A DNA stretch of 64,000 bases from Fodinibacter sp963800505. GTDB lineage: Bacteria > Actinomycetota > Actinomycetes > Actinomycetales > Dermatophilaceae. Below, one piece after another: positions 60,139-64,000 of the stretch. Positions within the stretch are counted from its first letter, which is position 1. The number at the start of each line of letters is the position of its first letter. The position numbers and the translations under genes are program-made. The notes beneath the pieces are model-generated. The model was not told the origin of the DNA, searched no databases, and worked only from the letters and a program-made list of their open reading frames with translations. The DNA is taken from the NCBI GenBank assembly GCA_963800505.1, contig CAWDBL010000009.1, forward strand, positions 186,001 through 250,000. The letters run 5' to 3'.

Positions 60139-60420
60139 GTGATCAGGTCGTTCGGGGACGCAACCACCGAGCGACTCTGGGCACGACAACGCACCAAGAA
60201 GCTCGACCCCCGCATCGAGCGCACCGCCCTACGCAAGCTCGTGATGCTCGATGCCGCCGAAGTCCTGGACGACCTCAAGGTCCCACCCGGGAACCGGCTC
60301 GAAGCGCTCAAGGGCGACCGCGCCGGGCAGCACAGCATCCGCACAAACCAGCAGTGGTGGATCTGCTTCGTCTGGACACCCGCCGGCCCCGACAACGTCG
60401 AGATCGTCGACTACCACTAG
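60139..60420 (+). CDS. higB: HigB-type toxin (RelE superfamily)
   Basis: A 93-residue toxin of the RelE/ParE/HigB fold, a ribosome-dependent mRNA endonuclease. IRSFGDATTERLWA is the standard N-terminus, KLVMLDAAEVLDDLKVPPGNRLEALKGDRAGQHSI the core, and QWWICFVW...VEIVDYH the C-terminal strands. The GTG at 60139 gives the family start and lies 3 bp after the operator palindrome, probably on a leaderless message. The antitoxin gene follows by 12 bp, in the toxin-first order usual for higBA. The pair looks intact. Confidence 0.92.
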   Translation: MIRSFGDATTERLWARQRTKKLDPRIERTALRKLVMLDAAEVLDDLKVPPGNRLEALKGDRAGQHSIRTNQQWWICFVWTPAGPDNVEIVDYH

Positions 60421-60432
60421 AAGGAGGCACAC

Positions 60433-60726
60433 ATGGCAACCATCGCTCCAATCCACCCCGGGGAGGTCCTCCTCGAGGAGTTCCTCGTCCCCTTGGAGGT
60501 CACCCAGCACCGGCTGGCCGTCTCCATCGGCGTCCCGCCACGGCGGATCAACGAGATCGTCCACGGCAAGCGCCGGATCACCGCCGACACCGCGCTGCGG
60601 CTGGCCCGCTACTTCGCGACCACCGACCGGTTCTGGCTCAACCTGCAGACCCGCTACGACCTCGAGATCGAAAAGGACCACCTCGGCGGCGCCCTCGACC
60701 AGATCCAGCCGATGCAGAGCGCCTGA
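60433..60726 (+). CDS. higA: HigA-type antitoxin (XRE family)
   Basis: A 97-residue antitoxin and repressor. IHPGEVLLEEFLVPLEVTQHRLAVSIGVPPRRINEIVHGKRRIT is the HigA helix-turn-helix, followed by TALRLARYFATTDRFWLNLQTRYDLE, the usual second half that contacts toxin. AGAAGGAG precedes its ATG by about 5 bp. It would bind the palindrome upstream of higB and repress the operon. Its 3' end faces the decayed VanZ-like gene. Confidence 0.93.
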   Translation: MATIAPIHPGEVLLEEFLVPLEVTQHRLAVSIGVPPRRINEIVHGKRRITADTALRLARYFATTDRFWLNLQTRYDLEIEKDHLGGALDQIQPMQSA

Positions 60727-60757
60727 CCCGAAGACGCGCCCGGTGGGGCATAGGTAA

Positions 60758-61308
60758 CTACTTGGAGCTCGCCCTTGGGCGTTCGACAGCTGGCGCGCCC
60801 GGGCGGCTGATGGTGATGGCGCCGATCAAGGAGCCGGCCAAAGCACCGAGTGCGTTGGCTGCCAAGTCCTGGCCCGTGCAGCTGCGCCCGATCGCAGACT
60901 GGGTGAGCTCGATGACCGCAGAGAGGCCGATCGCCGCACTCGCCACTGCCAAGGGTCGGCGCGTGGCTCACGTCCACGACACAGCTAGCACCACGTACAG
61001 GACGACGTTGGGCTGGGTCTCGGAGCCGAAGCCGTAGATCCACGGTCGCTGCAGTGCTCCCAAGCACGCGCCAATTGATCCCGAGAGCGCCCCGCGGCCA
61101 CCGCCGGTCGGATACAGCGATAGCGCCAGACCCATCCCACGGCGCAGGCTGCCAGCAACCACGCACCTCGTGATCTCAGGAGTCTCGCCCGACCGAGAAC
61201 TGCCACGATCGCGGCAGCCAGCACCGGCACGAGCACAACCGCCAGGATCAGTTCCGGCCGAGAAAAGCAAGGGCGTGGATCACCGCACCACGCTACGGGC
61301 GCGGCCAC
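60758..61308 (-). pseudogene. Decayed VanZ-like membrane protein gene
   Basis: Fragments of a VanZ-family membrane protein lie in two frames. ELILAVVLVPVLAAAIVAVLG and GAWLLAACAVGWVWRY are in one frame. LALSLYPTGGGRGALSG, ETQPNVVLYVVLAVSW and IELTQSAIGRSCTGQDLAANALGALAGSLIG are in another, with a TGA (60968-60970) between the last two. The IELTQ...G-x-D-xx-xN-xxGA pattern is the VanZ signature. At least one frameshift and one nonsense codon inactivate it. It lies between two toxin-antitoxin modules. Confidence 0.75.
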
Positions 61309-61389
61309 ACCGGCCGGTGGGTACTCGCCGGACGCTCCCTGTGTAGACCGCCTTCACGCCCACGTTGCGGCATGTGCGTGAATGTCTGC

Positions 61390-61737
61390 TCAGCTGGCGG
61401 TGTTGAGTCGACGGACGATGAGCTGGTTGATGCTCAGCTTCTCCTCTGCGGCTTCGATGGCGAGGCGTCGGTGCAGGGCTTCACCGACTCGTAGGTTGAA
61501 TTTGCCCGAGTAGGTGCGTTCGGCGAGGGGCTCGGGGATGGCCTCACCTTGGGTGGTCATGTCTTGGACGATCTCGGCGATGAGGTTCTCGAGTCCGGTG
61601 AGGGCGTCGACCTGGGTAGCCGCTAGCCAGGACAAGGATGGGAACTCCAGGCAGGTGGCGACGAACTCCTGGTCCTCGACGGACCAGGTGACGCGGTAGG
61701 TGTAGTGGGAGATGTCAGCGGTGGGCATGGTCTGCAT
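61390..61737 (-). CDS. hicB: HicB-type antitoxin
   Basis: A 115-residue antitoxin. YTYRVTWSVEDQEFVATCLEFPSLSW is the degenerate RNase-H-like HicB domain, and FNLRVGEALHRRLAIEAAEEKLSINQLIVRRL is a ribbon-helix-helix DNA-binding tail. It follows the toxin gene with a TGATG overlap, so ATG at 61737 was chosen; another ATG at 61728 would also serve. It should bind HicA and the palindrome upstream of the operon. Confidence 0.9.
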   Translation of the reverse strand: MQTMPTADISHYTYRVTWSVEDQEFVATCLEFPSLSWLAATQVDALTGLENLIAEIVQDMTTQGEAIPEPLAERTYSGKFNLRVGEALHRRLAIEAAEEKLSINQLIVRRLNTAS

Positions 61738-61982
61738 CAGTTGGCCTCCTTCTTCTCGATCGCGGTCAGGACTTGGCGCACCTGGTAGGGCTTGGCTTTG
61801 CCTTGGTCGTTCTGGATGTTCACGCGGGGGTCGCCGGGCCACGGGGTGCGGAATACGGCGTGTGATCCGCCGGTGGTGCGCGGTGGACCGAAGTAGTGCG
61901 CGCACACTTTGTGCAGGTCGGCGTAGCGGACGTTCTTCGGGTTGGTCCTCATGGCGGTGAGGATCTTCTCGATGGACGCCAT
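61737..61982 (-). CDS. hicA: HicA-type mRNA interferase toxin
   Basis: An 81-residue toxin with a double-stranded-RNA-binding-like fold. TTGGSHAVFRTPWPGDPR carries the catalytic His, and AKPYQVRQVLTAIEKKE is the usual end. Expression cuts mRNA and stops growth unless HicB is present. It is the first gene of the hicAB operon, with a small palindrome just upstream of its start at 61982. The module looks complete. Confidence 0.92.
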   Translation of the reverse strand: MASIEKILTAMRTNPKNVRYADLHKVCAHYFGPPRTTGGSHAVFRTPWPGDPRVNIQNDQGKAKPYQVRQVLTAIEKKEAN

Positions 61983-61990
61983 GAGTTGAT

Positions 61991-62008
61991 GGTACTACCA
62001 GCAGTACC
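61991..62008 (-). promoter_or_regulatory. Candidate HicB operator
   Basis: GGTACT and AGTACC form 6-bp inverted arms around a 6-base centre, 8 bp upstream of the hicA start codon. Confidence 0.55.
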
Positions 62009-62026
62009 ACGTACCTAGTCTGCGGC

Positions 62027-62039
62027 GGGTTCAAGTCCC
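62027..62039. other. tRNA T-loop-like GGGTTCAAGTCCC at the integrase gene end
   Basis: The 13-mer matches the T-arm consensus of tRNA genes and overlaps the recombinase stop codon. No tRNA body surrounds it, so it may be an attachment-site remnant or chance. Confidence 0.3.
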
Positions 62040-62948
62040 TGAGGCCATGTAGGCGGCCAAGATGTAGTTCGGGTGACGGTCCAGGTTCTTGCGGGCCCGG
62101 TCGTAGCGCATGGTGGTGCGCGGGTCGGCGTGGCGGGCCGCGATTTGTACGTCGCGTAGGTCGACCCCGGCGTCGAGCATGGTGGTCACGAACGTGTGCC
62201 GCAGCATGTGTGGGTGCATCCGGGCAGCGTGCACGCCGGCGACCTGGGCGAGGCGGTGCAGTCGGCGGGTGGCGCAGTGCCGGTCCATCCGGGTGTCGTT
62301 TCGGGTGCGCAGGATCGGCCCGTCCTCGCGGTCGGCGACGGCTCGCTCGATGGCCCGCGACACTGCTGGTGGTAACGGGGTGAGCACGACCTTGCCGCCC
62401 TTGCCGCGGACCTTGAGCACCCGGTGGCCGTGCTCCTCGCCCAGGTCTTCGATGTTGGCACCACAGGCCTCGAAGATCCGCAGCCCGAGCAGGCCCAGCA
62501 TTGCCACCAGGGCGAAGTCGTTGATGTTCGGTGAGGTCCGGGCGGTGGCGAGCATGGCCTCGAACTGCAGGTGTGTCAGACCCAGGGTGGGCGACTCGGG
62601 CGGCACATTGGGCCGGCGGACATATTCCGCTGGCGAGTGCGCCAAGACCTCGTCAATCACGCAAGTCCGGTAGAACCCGGCCACGACCGCAACCCGGCGG
62701 CTGATCGTGGACGGCTTGTACCGGCGCACTTCCTGCATCCACCGCACGTACAGCTCGACGTGGGCACGCTGGGCAGCCAACAGGTCCAAGCCGCGCTCTT
62801 CGCACCAGGTGACGAAGGCGCGCAGGTCGGACTCGGTGTGGACGCGGGACTGGCCCTTGAAGCGGGCGAGGTAGGCAGCCACTGCGTGGCGGAGACGGTC
62901 CGAGACCGGAGGCAGGACGACGGGAATCACAATCTGTGAAGTAGCCAT
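62031..62948 (-). CDS. Tyrosine recombinase/integrase
   Basis: A 305-residue site-specific recombinase. Residues 25-120 form the SAM-like core-binding domain (VAAYLARFKGQSRVHTESDLRAFVTWCEERG). The catalytic domain shows Arg in LLGLRIFEACG, Lys in VRGKGGK, HxxR in HMLRHTF, the second His in AARHADPRTT and Tyr in MRYDRARK, so the active site is complete. ATG at 62948 was chosen; one at 62975 is also in frame. It sits beside three toxin-antitoxin modules and decayed genes, suggesting it brought in or rearranged this region. Confidence 0.9.
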   Translation of the reverse strand: MATSQIVIPVVLPPVSDRLRHAVAAYLARFKGQSRVHTESDLRAFVTWCEERGLDLLAAQRAHVELYVRWMQEVRRYKPSTISRRVAVVAGFYRTCVIDEVLAHSPAEYVRRPNVPPESPTLGLTHLQFEAMLATARTSPNINDFALVAMLGLLGLRIFEACGANIEDLGEEHGHRVLKVRGKGGKVVLTPLPPAVSRAIERAVADREDGPILRTRNDTRMDRHCATRRLHRLAQVAGVHAARMHPHMLRHTFVTTMLDAGVDLRDVQIAARHADPRTTMRYDRARKNLDRHPNYILAAYMASGT

Positions 62949-63059
62949 TCCGCAGCGTCCGCCCAACATCCCCAACGGTCAACAAGTCACACCACTGGCG
63001 GGAGATCCGGTAAGCGCCGCTAGTAGATGGCCGGTTTGACTGCCAAGTTCCTGTTGCGC

Positions 63060-63761
63060 TCAACGCCGCGTCCGGAGCCAGTCCGGGCGTGGGTTGAGGT
63101 GGTCACCGTGCCAGCTGAGGTCGTCGCCGTAGGCGACCTCGAAGGTCTCGAGGCGTTCGTCGTCGAGGATCGCCTGGGTGAGCGGGTACGGCCCCGCGAT
63201 GAGGGTGCTGTCCCAGTCGATCTCCGTGGCGATGCACCAGGAGTGATCCTCGGGCCAGATCAGGTTGGCGGACTGGGGCCAGATCGGGTCCATACCGGGC
63301 CAAGTCATAATCGCGGCTTTCGGCGCCGTGAAGAGCAGGTAGTCCCGCTCACCCCACCCCGGCAACAGCGCGCGCCCGTCGCCCCGGTCGGCCCAAGATC
63401 CGAACCCGACCCAGACGGCGTATGTCACGTCCTGGTCGGTGGGGCAGTGCTCCAGGATCGCCGCCAAGCTCTCAGCCGGGATCGATCCTTCTTCGGGGTC
63501 GACGTCGCCCGAGCGGCCGCTGCCGTCGAAGTGCGAAGCGATGCTTCCCCACTGCACCAGCGGGTGGACCTGCCTTCCGCAGGACGCGGCAACCTGCGCC
63601 CACGTGCGCCCATCGCCGGCAGGATGCAGCACGCGAACCACGCGGTCAAAGCCGGTCGGCACGGCGGTGCCGACTTGGCATCCCGGGCGGCGGGGCTCCC
63701 GGAGCCGGTCCAGGACCCACTGACCAGAACCGACGTCGAAGAGGCGGCGGGGTCCGGACAT
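63060..63761 (-). CDS. Hypothetical protein
   Basis: A 233-residue protein not recognised by family. The N-terminal half contains GRTWAQVAASCGRQVHPLVQWGSIA; the C-terminal half is tryptophan- and aspartate-rich (TYAVWVGFGSWAD, IWPEDHSWCIATEIDWDSTLIAGP). Similar proteins of unknown function are common in actinobacteria. There is no signal peptide or membrane helix. The start is uncertain: ATG at 63761 was taken, and one at 63824 is in frame. Confidence 0.65.
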   Translation of the reverse strand: MSGPRRLFDVGSGQWVLDRLREPRRPGCQVGTAVPTGFDRVVRVLHPAGDGRTWAQVAASCGRQVHPLVQWGSIASHFDGSGRSGDVDPEEGSIPAESLAAILEHCPTDQDVTYAVWVGFGSWADRGDGRALLPGWGERDYLLFTAPKAAIMTWPGMDPIWPQSANLIWPEDHSWCIATEIDWDSTLIAGPYPLTQAILDDERLETFEVAYGDDLSWHGDHLNPRPDWLRTRR

Positions 63762-63865
63762 GAACGCATGATCTCGTCCCATGCGCCCTGGCGCGACCCC
63801 TATCAAGCGCGCTTGGCGCGGCAAGTCCGGTAATCACCTCGCACTGCTGCCAGTAGGTTCGGACC

Positions 63866-64000
63866 ATGGCTGACGCTCCAGATGTGGAGGGCTACACGTT
63901 CTTGGGATGGGGCCCGACAGCCACCGGACCTGGGGGCGGCTGGCACATCCGGTCGGACCTCGTCGCCCGATGTCACCGCTGCGGCGATCTCATCGACCTG
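63866..64000 (+). CDS. Partial hypothetical protein, cut by window end
   Basis: The first 45 codons of a gene read MADAPDVEGYTFLGWG and end with VARCHRCGDLIDL. The CxxC pair may begin a zinc site. The rest lies outside the window. It diverges from the hypothetical gene at 63060, with about 100 bp between starts. Confidence 0.6.
   Translation, partial: MADAPDVEGYTFLGWGPTATGPGGGWHIRSDLVARCHRCGDLIDL

Noticed and set aside
62027..62039. A complete tRNA gene
   Set aside because: The flanking bases do not form the T-stem beyond three pairs, and no acceptor, D or anticodon arms are present.

Overview
The window is a very GC-rich chromosomal segment of an actinobacterium. The gene set (PIG-L/MshB-like deacetylase, SARP regulator, DUF3311 plus sodium:solute symporter, Tat-exported copper oxidases) and codon use suggest Micrococcales, perhaps Intrasporangiaceae-like; this is inference from gene content only. 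No rRNA, complete tRNA or CRISPR array was found.

Layout. 1-17.3 kb is mostly housekeeping: pterin dehydratase, VIT transporter, amidotransferase, cPGS-like P-loop protein, an AbiEi-like protein flanked by REP-like palindromes, MalQ, an epimerase, a DUF3311/symporter pair, a PIG-L deacetylase, a fused MFS/cNMP-binding/patatin protein, a universal stress protein and an OmpR-type two-component pair. 17.3-34 kb is one long minus-strand operon for secreted proteins: a 2,086-residue surface protein, two Tat-type cupredoxin oxidases, a 1,003-residue cupredoxin/Ig-like protein, a membrane-anchored protein, CopC-CopD and a subtilisin-like protease. Most junctions overlap by 4 bp. Eight TCA-centred repeats at exact 11-bp pitch lie just upstream, an arrangement recognised by OmpR/PhoP/SARP-type regulators. 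34-46 kb holds a lipoprotein, a GH63-like glucosidase, small metabolic enzymes and a translationally coupled flavoprotein/methyltransferase/CDP-alcohol transferase-sulfatase/methyltransferase operon. 46-58.2 kb holds a receiver-only protein, a NarL-type kinase and regulator and a SARP, followed by a CotA-like multicopper oxidase, a membrane protein, a signal peptidase I and a 1,842-residue animal-type haem peroxidase with RTX repeats.

The most notable system is the pair of secreted oxidation loci at 17-34 kb and 49.8-58.1 kb. In the first, two overlapping genes encode cupredoxin oxidases whose copper-ligand motifs are complementary: one keeps HxHG and HCH in its N-terminal domain, the other keeps HPHG and HNH in its C-terminal domain, suggesting a copper centre split over two polypeptides. 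The second pairs a laccase-like oxidase with a peroxidase resembling Mn(II)-oxidising peroxidases. Together they suggest an extracellular metal or phenol oxidation system with its own copper handling, protease, signal peptidase and regulators. The substrate is not shown by the sequence.

58.2-64 kb is accessory DNA: a frameshifted carboxymuconolactone decarboxylase, a nucleotidyltransferase next to a HEPN-like gene with an internal stop, a decayed VanZ-like gene, intact HigBA and HicAB modules, a tyrosine recombinase and two unknown genes, one cut by the window edge. Window-wide signals include six REP-like palindromes, a frequent octamer GGATGCCG, and three short motifs shared between promoters of regulators and oxidases.
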